Shown here piece by piece: positions 1 to 8,296 of a DNA stretch of 64,000 nt. Under the pieces are notes generated by a model. That model was not told where the DNA came from, ran no database searches, and worked only from the letters and a program-made list of their open reading frames with translations. Location of the stretch: NCBI RefSeq assembly GCF_000230895.2, contig NC_016604.1, positions 1,116,001 through 1,180,000 of the forward strand, in the 5' to 3' direction. How positions within the stretch are numbered: position 1 is the first letter of the stretch; the number at the start of each line of letters is the position of its first letter. The DNA comes from Mycolicibacterium rhodesiae NBB3 (GTDB lineage Bacteria; Actinomycetota; Actinomycetes; Mycobacteriales; Mycobacteriaceae). The translations under genes and the position numbers were made by a program.

Positions 1-51
1 ATCCCAACTAACGCCCTGGTTGAAGAACCCTGCGACTGCTTGACTGATGGG

Positions 52-432
52 ATGCAGATGCCGCAGTGGCTGGCGCGGTTCAATCGGCGCGTCACCAATC
101 CGATCCAGTTGTTGTGGGCCGGCTGGGCGCCGACGTACGGCATTCTCAGCCACGTCGGCCGGAAGTCGGGCAGGTCGTATCGGACCCCACTGATGGTCTT
201 CCCCACCGGAACCGGGGTGGCGATCCTGCTGACCTATGGTCCGAACCGTGATTGGCTGAAGAACCTCACTGCAGCGGGCGGCGGTCGAATGAAGCGCTAC
301 GGCAAGACATTCGAGGTGCGCGATCCGACGGTCATGCCGAGGGCACAGGCAGCGCGGTATGTGACGAGCCGGTGGCAGCCGCTCTTCGCGCGGCTACCTT
401 TCGAGCAGGCGGTGCTGCTCACTCGCGTTTAG
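52..432 (+). CDS. Ddn/DUF385-type deazaflavin-dependent nitroreductase family protein
   Basis: A small (about 126 aa) split-beta-barrel protein of the F420-dependent Ddn/DUF385 family. The characteristic stretch HVGRKSGRSYRTPLMVF, which leads into the cofactor-binding core, is present, followed by a GPNRDWLKN segment. Family members reduce nitro compounds or quinones with F420H2; the substrate here is unknown. ATG at 52 or 58 gives a normal family length. The reading frame is open back to base 1, so a start outside the window cannot be excluded. It converges with the P450 gene downstream, and the two stop regions overlap by 4 nt. A second Ddn-like gene lies at 39806-40240. Confidence 0.8.
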   Translation: MQMPQWLARFNRRVTNPIQLLWAGWAPTYGILSHVGRKSGRSYRTPLMVFPTGTGVAILLTYGPNRDWLKNLTAAGGGRMKRYGKTFEVRDPTVMPRAQAARYVTSRWQPLFARLPFEQAVLLTRV

Positions 433-1799
433 CTCCGCACGTCGACGCGCGCGCGGATGGGCCCCTTCGCGACTGTGGTGAACGGCACCTCGCAGGCGAA
501 GCCTCGGTCTATCGAGTGGAGCCGCATGGCCCGCACGATGGTGGCCAGCGCCAGGGTGGTCTCCAACCGCGCGAAATGTTCACCGATGCAGGGCCGTCCG
601 CCGCCGAGGAATGGGAGAAACTGCCAGCGGTCGCGGGTCTTGACGTTCTCCGGGCTGAACCGGTCGGGGTCGAACTCCTTCGGATTGGGCCACAGGGCCG
701 GGTCATGATGCAGCGCGTAGAGTCCCACGGCCACGAGACTGCCCGCCTCGACGCGATAGCCGTTCACCGCGATATCGCGTGTCGCCAGCCGCGCGACACC
801 CGCCGCGGGCGGGCACAGGCGCAGCGACTCGTGCAGCACCTGCACCGTGTACCCCAGTCGGGGCACGTCGTCGGGCGTCAGCTCCCGGTCGCCGATGGCA
901 GCGGCCTCAGCAGCCACGCGTTCCTGGATGTCGGGATGGTGGCCCAGGATCCACAGCGAGTACGTCAGCGCCGTCGCTGTGGTGTCGTGACCGGCGAGCA
1001 TGAAGATCAGCAGGTCGTTGGAGATGTCGTGGTCGGAGATCGGCCGCCCGGTTTGGGGGTCGGTGGCGTCCAGCAGCGCCTGCACCAGCGGCGCATCCCG
1101 CATCGGATCCGACCGGCTGGCTCGCACCATCTCGTCGGTGATCCCCCGCATCGCGGCGACCGCGTTGCGAGCACGGTGGCGCGCCGGCGTCGGCATCCAT
1201 CGCGGTGCGCGAACCGGGCGCAGGGCACGGTCGGCGGTGTAGGACGATGCCACGTGCATGCAGTTGGCGATGGTGTCCGCGCGTTCGTTGAGATCGACAC
1301 CGAGCACTGAACGCCCCAGCGACTGCATGGCGATCTTGCGGCACTCCGCATCGAGGTCGACCTCACCGCCCTTCGGCCACCGATCTACGAAATGCTGTGC
1401 CGCCCTTGACATGTGGCCGCCAAATTTCTTGACGTTGTGCTTGGTGAACACCGGCTGCAGAGCCCTCTTGCGGGGCCGCCATTGCTCGTTGGGCAGAACG
1501 AACAGACTGTCGCCCGCCATGTTGCGCACTTCGTCATGGATGACGCACCGGTCAGAGGACGCGTCGCTGCGGCCGAGCACATCCCGTATCGCGTCAGGCG
1601 ACATCACCGCCACGATCGGCGGCATCAACTGCTTGGGCCCGAACTGGATGCGGGTGATGGGTCCGCCGGCGTCCCGGATGACTTCCTGTCCAGTGTCGAG
1701 CCTGCGCACCAACTTGAGCAGTTGCGAGATCGGCAGCGGGTTCTTCGGCACCAACGGCAATGCGCCGACGTCGAAGGCGGTCGTCATGTCCTCGATCAT
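429..1799 (-). CDS. Cytochrome P450
   Basis: A 456-aa P450. The I-helix oxygen-activation motif AGHDTT, the K-helix ExxR (ESLR) and the heme-ligand loop FLGGGRPCIGEHFA (Cys about residue 404) are all visible. The long form and the GGGRPCIG loop resemble CYP102/CYP132-like fatty-acid or lipid hydroxylases rather than the shorter CYP107/125 types; this is inference. I chose ATG at 1799 because the stop of the preceding PNPOx gene overlaps it (TGATG), a translational-coupling arrangement. An upstream in-frame start at 1820 would lie inside that gene. It is the last gene of a minus-strand run from 4200. No ferredoxin gene is nearby. Confidence 0.9.
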   Translation of the reverse strand: MIEDMTTAFDVGALPLVPKNPLPISQLLKLVRRLDTGQEVIRDAGGPITRIQFGPKQLMPPIVAVMSPDAIRDVLGRSDASSDRCVIHDEVRNMAGDSLFVLPNEQWRPRKRALQPVFTKHNVKKFGGHMSRAAQHFVDRWPKGGEVDLDAECRKIAMQSLGRSVLGVDLNERADTIANCMHVASSYTADRALRPVRAPRWMPTPARHRARNAVAAMRGITDEMVRASRSDPMRDAPLVQALLDATDPQTGRPISDHDISNDLLIFMLAGHDTTATALTYSLWILGHHPDIQERVAAEAAAIGDRELTPDDVPRLGYTVQVLHESLRLCPPAAGVARLATRDIAVNGYRVEAGSLVAVGLYALHHDPALWPNPKEFDPDRFSPENVKTRDRWQFLPFLGGGRPCIGEHFARLETTLALATIVRAMRLHSIDRGFACEVPFTTVAKGPIRARVDVRS

Positions 1800-2290
1800 C
1801 ACTCGGCGAGGTCGCTCCACGTAAGCGGTGCGCCTTCACCTTTCGTCATGACCGTCCCGGACATGACCCGCAGACGGTACGGAGCGAGGCGCAATGCGGC
1901 GAAGTCGCTGGACGCCGGACCGTCGGCCCACTGGGGAATGATCCGCGGGTCATAACCCACCGGCGCCGGGGCGTTGGCGAACTTGTCCCAGACGGCGGCA
2001 CGGGTCTCGTCGTCGAGGTACCACTCGACGAGGCACTCCGCGCTGCACGTGTCATGGCTAGGGGCCCAATAATTCAGCGACATCTGTGGATGAACGGCGA
2101 GGTGGGCCTTCTTGACCGGACTCGGCACCGTCGCGATCCAACCGAAGAGATCAGTGCCGTCCCACTCCCATATCGGGTGCAGCACGCGACTGCGTGGGCG
2201 GCCGTTCGCATCGACGGTGGCGGCGGCGGCCCACACGATCGAATGGGCCATCTCGATGAAAGCAGGCGCGATCTGCCCCAGAGAGGTCAC
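1799..2290 (-). CDS. Pyridoxamine 5'-phosphate oxidase-fold (FMN/F420) family protein
   Basis: A 163-aa protein of the PNPOx-like split-barrel superfamily. Visible features are the N-terminal strand pair VWAAAATVDANGRPRSRVLHP, typical of FMN- or F420-binding members, and a W-rich middle. It lacks the C-terminal signature of true PdxH, so it is more likely an oxidoreductase or binding protein than a vitamin B6 enzyme. The start is ATG at 2290, 19 nt after the acidic-protein stop, and the stop overlaps the P450 start. This suggests co-expression with the P450. Confidence 0.75.
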   Translation of the reverse strand: MTSLGQIAPAFIEMAHSIVWAAAATVDANGRPRSRVLHPIWEWDGTDLFGWIATVPSPVKKAHLAVHPQMSLNYWAPSHDTCSAECLVEWYLDDETRAAVWDKFANAPAPVGYDPRIIPQWADGPASSDFAALRLAPYRLRVMSGTVMTKGEGAPLTWSDLAE

Positions 2291-2309
2291 GCCAAAACTT
2301 TACGCGGCG

Positions 2310-2639
2310 CTATGCCTCTTCCTGGTCGGTCTTTTCCTGCTTGCCGCTTTCTTCGCTGAACTTGGGATTGCCGTCGTCATCGATCCAATCGTTGATCGCA
2401 GTACCCGAAACCGCCCCATCGGTGCCCGGCATCGCGATGGTCGGTCGGTCTTCGTTGTTGGCCTTGGCCATTTCCTCGGCCTTTTTCCGATGCTCGTCGG
2501 TGACCTCTGGTTTTTCGGTCGGCTCCGGTTTATCGGGTGCGTTCACGACATTGTGATGCTCGTCGGTCTCCGGTTCGGCCTCGCGCTGCTGCTCGGTACT
2601 CTCCAGCTCGTCAGTGCCCTGCTTCTCTTCGGTACTCAT
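2310..2639 (-). CDS. Acidic, probably disordered conserved mycobacterial protein
   Basis: A 109-aa protein very rich in Glu, Asp, Lys, Thr and Pro with almost no hydrophobic residues in the first 60 positions. There is no signal peptide or membrane segment. A better-ordered tail contains IAMPGTDGAVSGTAINDWID. The composition indicates an intrinsically disordered protein. No function is recognised. A GAGGG ribosome-binding site precedes the ATG, and the gene sits 45 nt downstream of the TetR gene in the same direction. Confidence 0.6.
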   Translation of the reverse strand: MSTEEKQGTDELESTEQQREAEPETDEHHNVVNAPDKPEPTEKPEVTDEHRKKAEEMAKANNEDRPTIAMPGTDGAVSGTAINDWIDDDGNPKFSEESGKQEKTDQEEA

Positions 2640-2684
2640 GCCCTCTTATTTGCCCGATGGTGTGATCTACCAAACAGAGGACGG

Positions 2685-3356
2685 CTAACCAGCGGTTAAG
2701 GCGGCCCGCAGGGCCGTGGGCAGGCTGGGCAGGAAGTGCTGGGTGGCGAAGGCACGGATGTCTTCGGGGCTGTCCAGCGGCTGCGCGCTGGGCAGCAGCA
2801 GCACCATCGCGGCATACCGAAGGATCGTGTCGGCGAATTCATTGACCGCCTGTTCGCCGATCCGGTCGGCGAAGCCGGGCGGAAAGATGACCCGCAGGGC
2901 CTCGGCCATCCGGAGGATCGCCGCGCCGTGATGGCGTCCGGCCAACTCGAGGACGAGCGCGGGTTCGTCCCGGATCATCCGGTCCAACACGCGGTGTCTG
3001 CGGAACTTCAGTATCGCCAGGGTGAACGCTTCGACATAATAGTTCGACTGTGGGCCAGCATGTTTCAGCTCGTTGGCGATATCGGCGAACAACGTCACGT
3101 TTTCGCGTTCGATGACGGCGGCGATCAGCTCGTCCTTGTTGCCGAACCTCCGGTAGATGGTCGTCCGGCTGATCTTCGCGCGGCGCGCGACGTCGTCGAG
3201 CGCAACCCGGCGGAACCCGTGTTGTTCGAACTCGACGACAGCGGCGTCGAGGATCGCCTCCGTCGTGGGCGACGAATCAGGCCCCGTCGTGGGCGACGAA
3301 TCAGGCCCCGTCGCGGGCGACGGAACAGGCCCCGTGGCGGGGTCAGCCCCTGGCAT
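2685..3356 (-). CDS. TetR-family transcriptional regulator with repeat-expanded N-terminus
   Basis: A 223-aa one-component repressor. The TetR DNA-binding domain starts only at about residue 32 ([17 protein letters not shown]) and contains the helix-turn-helix [21 protein letters not shown]. The first 31 residues are a low-complexity Gly-Pro-Ser-Thr tail made of 8-residue repeats ([24 protein letters not shown]), encoded by a 24-bp tandem repeat. No GTG or ATG lies in frame between the tail and the HTH, so the tail seems to be translated. The start overlaps the end of the MpaB-like gene by 14 nt, consistent with co-transcription. The nearby palindrome at 4213-4232 is its likely operator. Confidence 0.85.
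3261..3349. repeat. 24-bp tandem repeat, about 3.7 copies, inside the TetR gene
   Basis: Units begin at 3261, 3285 and 3309, with a decayed partial unit at 3333-3349. The first two are identical; the third differs at a few bases. Because 24 is a multiple of 3, copy-number changes would keep the TetR frame and only lengthen its N-terminal tail. Confidence 0.9.
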
Positions 3357-4200
3357 AACCGGTCTGGGCGAAGGTGTTGTAGCGCAATCGCATTGGCAGA
3401 TGATCCCACAGCCAGTTCACCGGCTTTGACCGCCACAGAGCCGCGAAGCGCTGGTAGCGGCGCTCTTGGCCCTCACTCCACGGCAGCCCGAGCAGTTCCC
3501 TGGTCCGTGGCGGCATGCCGCCGGTGGTCAGGAACGCGGCGATCGGATTGAACACGGGCGCCACCACTCGCCACAGCGCGGGTGCGACCCCCTTGGGGCG
3601 CGGAAAACCCTTGGTGACATAGCCGACGCCGTACGCGGCGGTCGGATGAGCGACGACGATCTCGTCGATCATCCGGTTCCAGTACCGCTCGAATCCGTCA
3701 TAGTCGGCGGGCATGGGCCGGTCGCTCACGCCGTAGCGGCGGTACCAGGTCTTGGACTCCAGATAGATCTGTTCCTTCTCGGCGCGGGTCAACCGCTTGA
3801 CGAACGTGTCGGCGAAGTAGAGCACCTGTTCGACGAACGTTGCGTGTGCCCAGAAGTAGGTATCCGGATCCAGCGCGTGGTAGCGGGAGCCGTCGGGCAT
3901 CTCGCCCTTGATGTCGGTGTGGAAGTCGCGGACCCGGATGCCCTCGTTGTCGTCGTCGGCGCCGTAGACCGTCATGAAGATCGGGGGCAGCGACCGCTTG
4001 ACCCGCGCGGCGGTGTCGGCGAAGAAGACCGAATGGTCGAGCACGCCCTGGCCCAGTTCGGCGAGCATGTTCTGCAGCACCGCGGGACGCGGGCCGATCA
4101 GGTACATGCGGTTGTCGCCGAAATACCGCCAGACCAGGGATTCCGGGCCTAACGGCAGGGCATCGAGGGTCTGTTCGGCGTCCTCCGCCAGATCCGTCAT
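3343..4200 (-). CDS. MpaB/DUF2236-family oxygenase-like protein
   Basis: A 285-aa protein of the DUF2236 (MpaB/Lcp-like oxygenase) family. Recognisable family features are [20 protein letters not shown] near the N-terminus, a histidine-containing RDFHTDIKG segment and the FWAHATF motif. Characterised relatives are heme proteins that oxidise isoprenoid-type or other hydrophobic compounds; the substrate here is unknown. I take the ATG at 4198-4200 rather than the TTG at 4236, because the latter would start inside the 20-bp palindrome. It is the first gene of the minus-strand run through TetR, acidic protein, PNPOx and P450, and is divergent from the WS/DGAT gene. Confidence 0.85.
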
Positions 4201-4212
4201 GTGCAACAGTGT

Positions 4213-4232
4213 TACAAATTTCGAACTTTGTA
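4213..4232. promoter_or_regulatory. 20-bp palindrome, probable TetR operator
   Basis: The sequence TACAAATTTCGAACTTTGTA is symmetrical at 18 of 20 positions. It lies 12 bp upstream of the MpaB-like ATG in the divergent region shared with the WS/DGAT gene. Size, symmetry and position fit a TetR-dimer operator, most simply for the TetR encoded at 2685-3356. This assignment is inferred from the sequence only. Confidence 0.6.
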
Positions 4233-4312
4233 CCAATAGCTACCGGTGTGACGCCCATCGCAGTTGGGCATATCGTCGGAAGCCTCTGCTTCCAACAGTC
4301 AAGGAGCGCCCG

Positions 4313-5713
4313 GTGGCGAAGCGTCTGAGTCCGCAGGACATGCTCTTCCTCTACGGCGAGACTCCCAGCTCGATGATGCATGTCGCCGCGCTGATGCCTT
4401 TCACCCCGCCGGACGACGCGCCAGCCAACTACCTGCGCCAGATGTTCGAGGAAACCCGACACCTCGAAGTCGTCGAGCCCTGGAATCTCAAGCTGTCCCA
4501 TCCCCGCATGTTGTTTCGGCCGGACCAGTCGTGGGTCAAAGACGAGAAGTTCGACATCGACTACCACGTCCGCCGGTCGGCGCTCGCGAGTCCCGGCGAC
4601 GAGCGCGAACTGGGCATCCTGGTCTCCCGGCTGCACAGCCAGAACATCGACTTCACCCGGCCGCCGTGGGAACTGCACTTCATCGAAGGGCTCGAAGGCG
4701 GACGATTTGCGATCTACATGAAGATCCACCACTCGCTGGTGGACGGCTACACCGGGAACAAAATCCTCGAGCGAAGCATGTCGACCGACCCGACGCTGCG
4801 GGATCAGCCGCTGTTCTTCAATGTCGGCCCGCCGTCGAAGAAACGCTCGAAGACACCAGCGCCGCCCCGCAATCCCGTAATGAGTCTGGTCGGCGGCTTG
4901 CTCGGCGGCGCCGTAGGCGGAGCACAGTCGGTGCTCAACGTCGGAAAGGCGTTGTACAACACTCAAATCCGCAGCGACGACGAATACGGACAGATAACCA
5001 ACTCCTTCCAGGCCCCGCATTCGATCCTGAACAAGCACATCAGTCGCAATCGCAGGTTCGCCACGCAGGTTTACCCGTTCGAGCGCCTCAAGAGCATCGG
5101 CAGCAAGCACGACGCCACCGTCAACGACGTCGCGCTCACGATCATCGGGGGGGGACTGCGCGCGTTTCTCGATCAACTCGGGGAACTGCCCGAAAAACCC
5201 TTGGTCGCATTCCTACCCGTGAACATCCGACCGAAGGATGACGTCGGTGGTGGTAACGCGGTCGGCACGATATTGACCACGATGGGCACCGACATCGAAG
5301 ACCCGGTCGATCGGCTGCATACGATCACCGCATCGACGAAGGCGGCAAAGGGGCAGTTGCAGAACATGTCCCAGACGGAGGTGCTTGCCTACACCGCAGG
5401 TTTGATGGCGCCGACGGCTTTCCAGCTCGCCAGCGCGATGACCGGCGTCAGAGGACCGTTGCCGTTCACGTTCAACCTGTGTGTGAGCAACGTCCCTGGT
5501 CCCCGGGAGACGTTGTATCTCAACGGAAGCCGCCTGGAAGCGACCTATCCGGTGTCGATTCCGATGCACGGGATGGCACTCAACATCACTCTGGAGAGTT
5601 ACGCCGACACGTTGAACTTCGGGTTCGTCGGCTGCCGCGATGCGCTGCCACATCTGCAACGCCTCGCGGTGTACACCGGCGACGCACTCGACGAACTGGA
5701 CAAGCTGGCCTGA
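4313..5713 (+). CDS. Wax ester synthase/diacylglycerol acyltransferase (WS/DGAT)
   Basis: A 466-aa acyltransferase, the usual length for mycobacterial Tgs-type proteins. The catalytic HHxxxDG motif is intact (HHSLVDG, residues 139-145). The N-terminus KRLSPQDMLFLYGETPSSMMH and the C-terminal block NVPGPRETLYLNG are also family hallmarks. It would transfer an acyl group from acyl-CoA to diacylglycerol or a long-chain alcohol to make triacylglycerol or wax ester at the membrane. The GTG start at 4313 is chosen because an AAGGAG ribosome-binding site lies at 4301-4306 and homology begins there. The open frame back to 3974 is antisense to the MpaB-like gene. Confidence 0.93.
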   Translation: MAKRLSPQDMLFLYGETPSSMMHVAALMPFTPPDDAPANYLRQMFEETRHLEVVEPWNLKLSHPRMLFRPDQSWVKDEKFDIDYHVRRSALASPGDERELGILVSRLHSQNIDFTRPPWELHFIEGLEGGRFAIYMKIHHSLVDGYTGNKILERSMSTDPTLRDQPLFFNVGPPSKKRSKTPAPPRNPVMSLVGGLLGGAVGGAQSVLNVGKALYNTQIRSDDEYGQITNSFQAPHSILNKHISRNRRFATQVYPFERLKSIGSKHDATVNDVALTIIGGGLRAFLDQLGELPEKPLVAFLPVNIRPKDDVGGGNAVGTILTTMGTDIEDPVDRLHTITASTKAAKGQLQNMSQTEVLAYTAGLMAPTAFQLASAMTGVRGPLPFTFNLCVSNVPGPRETLYLNGSRLEATYPVSIPMHGMALNITLESYADTLNFGFVGCRDALPHLQRLAVYTGDALDELDKLA

Positions 5714-5715
5714 AC

Positions 5716-5994
5716 TCAGACCGGGTCGTTGGCAGGCGCTGCAACTGCACTATCGACTCGACCGCGTTTAGCTCGCCGCAACCGCGTCACACCCAGCACC
5801 GCCAGCACGCCGGCCACGGTCGCCAGCAGCAGCGCCAGCGTCAGCAGCGGCGGACTGTACACCGCCGACGTGGTCATCGGCTCGCCCTCCAGGATCGGGG
5901 GCACGTCCACCATGGAGATCGACGCCAGCCAGCTCACCACGGAACCGGCCGCCGCGGCGAGCGCCAGCACCAGTTCGACGATTGCGCCTTTCAC
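5716..5994 (-). CDS. Small two-TM membrane protein, last gene of the heme operon
   Basis: A 92-aa protein with two hydrophobic segments (about residues 5-26 and 49-70), an outside loop (DVPPILEGEPMTTSAVY) and a basic end after the second helix (RLRRAKRGR). It overlaps the upstream gene by 4 nt, so it is translationally coupled. It probably corresponds to M. tuberculosis Rv0514, by position and size. The function is unknown. Its stop lies only 2 bp from the convergent WS/DGAT stop. Confidence 0.7.
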   Translation of the reverse strand: MKGAIVELVLALAAAAGSVVSWLASISMVDVPPILEGEPMTTSAVYSPPLLTLALLLATVAGVLAVLGVTRLRRAKRGRVDSAVAAPANDPV

Positions 5995-6482
5995 GCCGAC
6001 GGCTCCGGCGGGATGCGTTCCTCGACGAGGCGCGTCAGTTCGGTGCGCAGCCGTTGATGCTTACGCGCCCACGCCTGGGCGCCGCGGTCGTTGGTCAGCT
6101 TCAGACCGATGCCCTTACGCCCGCGCGGTACGCCGGTGAGTTCACCGAGTGCGCGCGACGACTGCCACTTCGCCACGTCGGGGCCGGTGGGTTCGGGATA
6201 GATCCGCACGATGTCGTCGATGCTGATGCGTTCTTCGCCCTGCCGCAGATGATCCGGCGTCAGTTCCACCGAGGTATGGATCCGGGCCGCCTTGACCTGG
6301 ATCCAGAGGAACCCGGTGACGAGAACGAAGAAGATGCCCGGGACCAGCCACTGGATGCCGTATCCGGCCGATAGCTGAATCAACGCCATGGCGGCGCCTG
6401 CGGCAGGACCCGCCAGCAGCCACCACCAGCTGGCTCCCTGCTCGTAGAACAACACCTGGGGCGGCGTGCTGGGCTCCGTCAC
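5991..6482 (-). CDS. Membrane protein with two-helix hairpin and PH-like C-terminal domain (DUF3093-like)
   Basis: A 163-aa protein. VLFYEQGASWWWLLAGPAAG opens a hydrophobic hairpin (about residues 15-65), followed by a soluble region with VKAARIHTSVELTPDHLRQG and RALGELTGVPRGRKGIGLKL. The pattern resembles the DUF3093 (Rv2698-type) family; I am not certain of the family name. The start is the GTG at 6480-6482, which overlaps the preceding stop as GTGA; a longer open frame to 6584 is not needed. Position matches Rv0513. It may act with the neighbouring small membrane proteins. Confidence 0.7.
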   Translation of the reverse strand: MTEPSTPPQVLFYEQGASWWWLLAGPAAGAAMALIQLSAGYGIQWLVPGIFFVLVTGFLWIQVKAARIHTSVELTPDHLRQGEERISIDDIVRIYPEPTGPDVAKWQSSRALGELTGVPRGRKGIGLKLTNDRGAQAWARKHQRLRTELTRLVEERIPPEPSA

Positions 6483-6874
6483 TGCGATTCCTCTTGGGTT
6501 TCCGATTGGTCGAACCACTCCTGCGCCGAGGGTCGCATCATCAGGACGGCGCCGACCATGGTCAGAATCATCATGAGCAGCCATATCGGCCCCCGGCTGT
6601 AGAGCGCGAAAAGCGCAAGGACGATCACGATCGCCAAGGCGAGCGCGATGGCCGCGCGGCGAAACCTCGCGTCGCCGATGCGGGCCCGCCCAGCAAGAAA
6701 GCCCAGGCCGAGACCCGACGCGGCGAAGAGCACGCCCATGCCGCGAAACAGGGTCGGCAGGCTGTCAGGGGAGAACGCGAGCAGCAGGCCGAACGCCACC
6801 AGCAGCACCGATGCGACCGCCCAACACCAGAATCCAGCGCTGACGACGCGCGGTCGTGGCTGTGCAGCTGTCAT
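6479..6874 (-). CDS. Four-TM membrane protein
   Basis: A 131-aa protein with four hydrophobic stretches (about residues 10-32, 38-56, 69-86 and 91-107) and short polar loops. The acidic C-terminal tail is QSETQEESQ. ATG at 6872-6874 is the first plausible start; the longer open frame to 7252 is a shadow of the preceding gene. It lies between two other membrane-protein genes of the heme operon, 20 nt after one and overlapping the other. No function is recognised. Confidence 0.65.
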   Translation of the reverse strand: MTAAQPRPRVVSAGFWCWAVASVLLVAFGLLLAFSPDSLPTLFRGMGVLFAASGLGLGFLAGRARIGDARFRRAAIALALAIVIVLALFALYSRGPIWLLMMILTMVGAVLMMRPSAQEWFDQSETQEESQ

Positions 6875-6894
6875 GGTCGGGTCAGCGTAGCGCT

Positions 6895-7311
6895 TCACCG
6901 TGTGAAGAACGCGTGGGCGTCCTTGCGGTGCAGCAGGAACACCCCGCCGGCGATCAGCACCGATCCGAAGATGCCGCAGACCGCGTAGGTCACCGCCCCC
7001 GGGATGGCCCGGTCGACCGTGAACAGATTCGTCGCGACGTACACGACCGTGGCCACACCACCGCCGGTCAGCACCGTGCGGGCCCAGCGGTATCCGTGAC
7101 GCATGAGGACCTGGAAGGTCAGCACGACCGCCGCCAGGATCACCACGAAGACCACCGATATCGCGAGCACCGCGGTCGGCATGTCCTTGTTCGCGGTAGC
7201 GATGACGTCCACGATCTGGCCGGTGGTCAGCAACGGTAACGAGGCCACCCACAGCCAGAATCCGGTGTCGACATCCACCGGCCTGCCTGGCGGCTCGACC
7301 GGTGGGGTCAC
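6895..7311 (-). CDS. Four-TM membrane protein coupled to hemB
   Basis: A 138-aa integral membrane protein with four predicted helices (about residues 17-36, 46-68, 79-97 and 104-126). A proline-rich cytoplasmic start ([17 protein letters not shown]) precedes them. The GTG start overlaps the hemB stop as GTGA, so translation is coupled to hemB. The family is common in actinobacteria and has no assigned role. A link to heme handling is only suggested by position. Confidence 0.7.
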   Translation of the reverse strand: MTPPVEPPGRPVDVDTGFWLWVASLPLLTTGQIVDVIATANKDMPTAVLAISVVFVVILAAVVLTFQVLMRHGYRWARTVLTGGGVATVVYVATNLFTVDRAIPGAVTYAVCGIFGSVLIAGGVFLLHRKDAHAFFTR

Positions 7312-8288
7312 GCCAGCCAGCCGGCGACGTCGGCCGCCCAGTACGTCAGCACGATGTCGGCACCCGCCCGCCGGATTGCGGTCAGCGTTTCGAGCGCCAC
7401 CGTCTGTTGGTCGATCCAGCCGTTGGCGGCCGCGGCGCAGATCATCGAGTATTCACCGGAGACCTGGTAGGCGGCGACGGGCACCGGCGAGATGGCGGCG
7501 GCCGCGGCCACCACGTCGAGATAAGCCATCGCGGGTTTGACCATCACGATGTCAGCACCCTCGTCGATGTCTAGTACCACCTCGTGCAGCGCCTCACGCG
7601 CGTTGCCCGGATCCTGTTGATAGGTACGACGATCGCCGCGCAGACTGGATGCGACCGCCTCGCGGAACGGGCCGTAGAAGCCGGATGCGAACTTTGCGGC
7701 ATAGGCCAGGATCACGGTGTCGGTGTGGCCTGCCGCATCGAGGCCGTCGCGGATCGCCGCCACCTGACCGTCCATCATGCCGCTCGGCCCGACCACGTGT
7801 GCACCCGAATCAGCCTGTGCGACAGCGAGTTCAACGTAGCGAGCATTGGTGGCGTCGTTGTCCACCCTGCCCGCGGCGTCGAGCACGCCGCAATGGCCGT
7901 GGTCGGTGAACTCGTCGAGACACGTATCGGCCATCAGCACCGTGTCGTCGCCGAGGTCCTTGGCCAGGTCGCGCAGCGCCACGTTGAGGATGCCGTCCTC
8001 GGACACACCGACCGAACCGCTGGCGTCCTTGTCCTCGTCGCGCGGCACACCGAACAGCATCAGGCCGCCCACGCCTGCGGTCACGGCGTCGGCGGCCGCC
8101 CGGCGCAACGACTCGCGGGTGTGCTGCACGACGCCGGGCATGGAATCGATCTGGCGCGGCTCGTCGATGCCGTCGGCGACGAACATCGGCAGCACCAGAT
8201 GCCTTGGCTCCAGCGAGGTTTGCGCCACCAACCGACGCAATGCGGGTGTCGACCGAAGTCGACGAGGCCGGTGACGCGGGTAAGCCAT
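7308..8288 (-). CDS. hemB: Delta-aminolevulinic acid dehydratase (porphobilinogen synthase)
   Basis: A 326-aa enzyme that condenses two 5-aminolevulinate molecules to porphobilinogen, the second dedicated step of heme synthesis. The two active-site lysines are visible: K199 in [14 protein letters not shown] and the Schiff-base K251 in IVMVKPAM. The metal loop reads [14 protein letters not shown] (C123, D125, C133), a CxDx7C version rather than the three-cysteine zinc site. It lies 8 nt after hemD in the order hemA-hemC-hemD-hemB. Confidence 0.97.
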   Translation of the reverse strand: MAYPRHRPRRLRSTPALRRLVAQTSLEPRHLVLPMFVADGIDEPRQIDSMPGVVQHTRESLRRAAADAVTAGVGGLMLFGVPRDEDKDASGSVGVSEDGILNVALRDLAKDLGDDTVLMADTCLDEFTDHGHCGVLDAAGRVDNDATNARYVELAVAQADSGAHVVGPSGMMDGQVAAIRDGLDAAGHTDTVILAYAAKFASGFYGPFREAVASSLRGDRRTYQQDPGNAREALHEVVLDIDEGADIVMVKPAMAYLDVVAAAAAISPVPVAAYQVSGEYSMICAAAANGWIDQQTVALETLTAIRRAGADIVLTYWAADVAGWLA

Positions 8289-8296
8289 CGTGGCTC

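Noticed and set aside
3698..5176. 492-codon open frame on the minus strand
   Set aside because: It is antisense to WS/DGAT, whose HHxxxDG motif and length are correct. Only its tail shares bases with the MpaB-like gene, in another frame.
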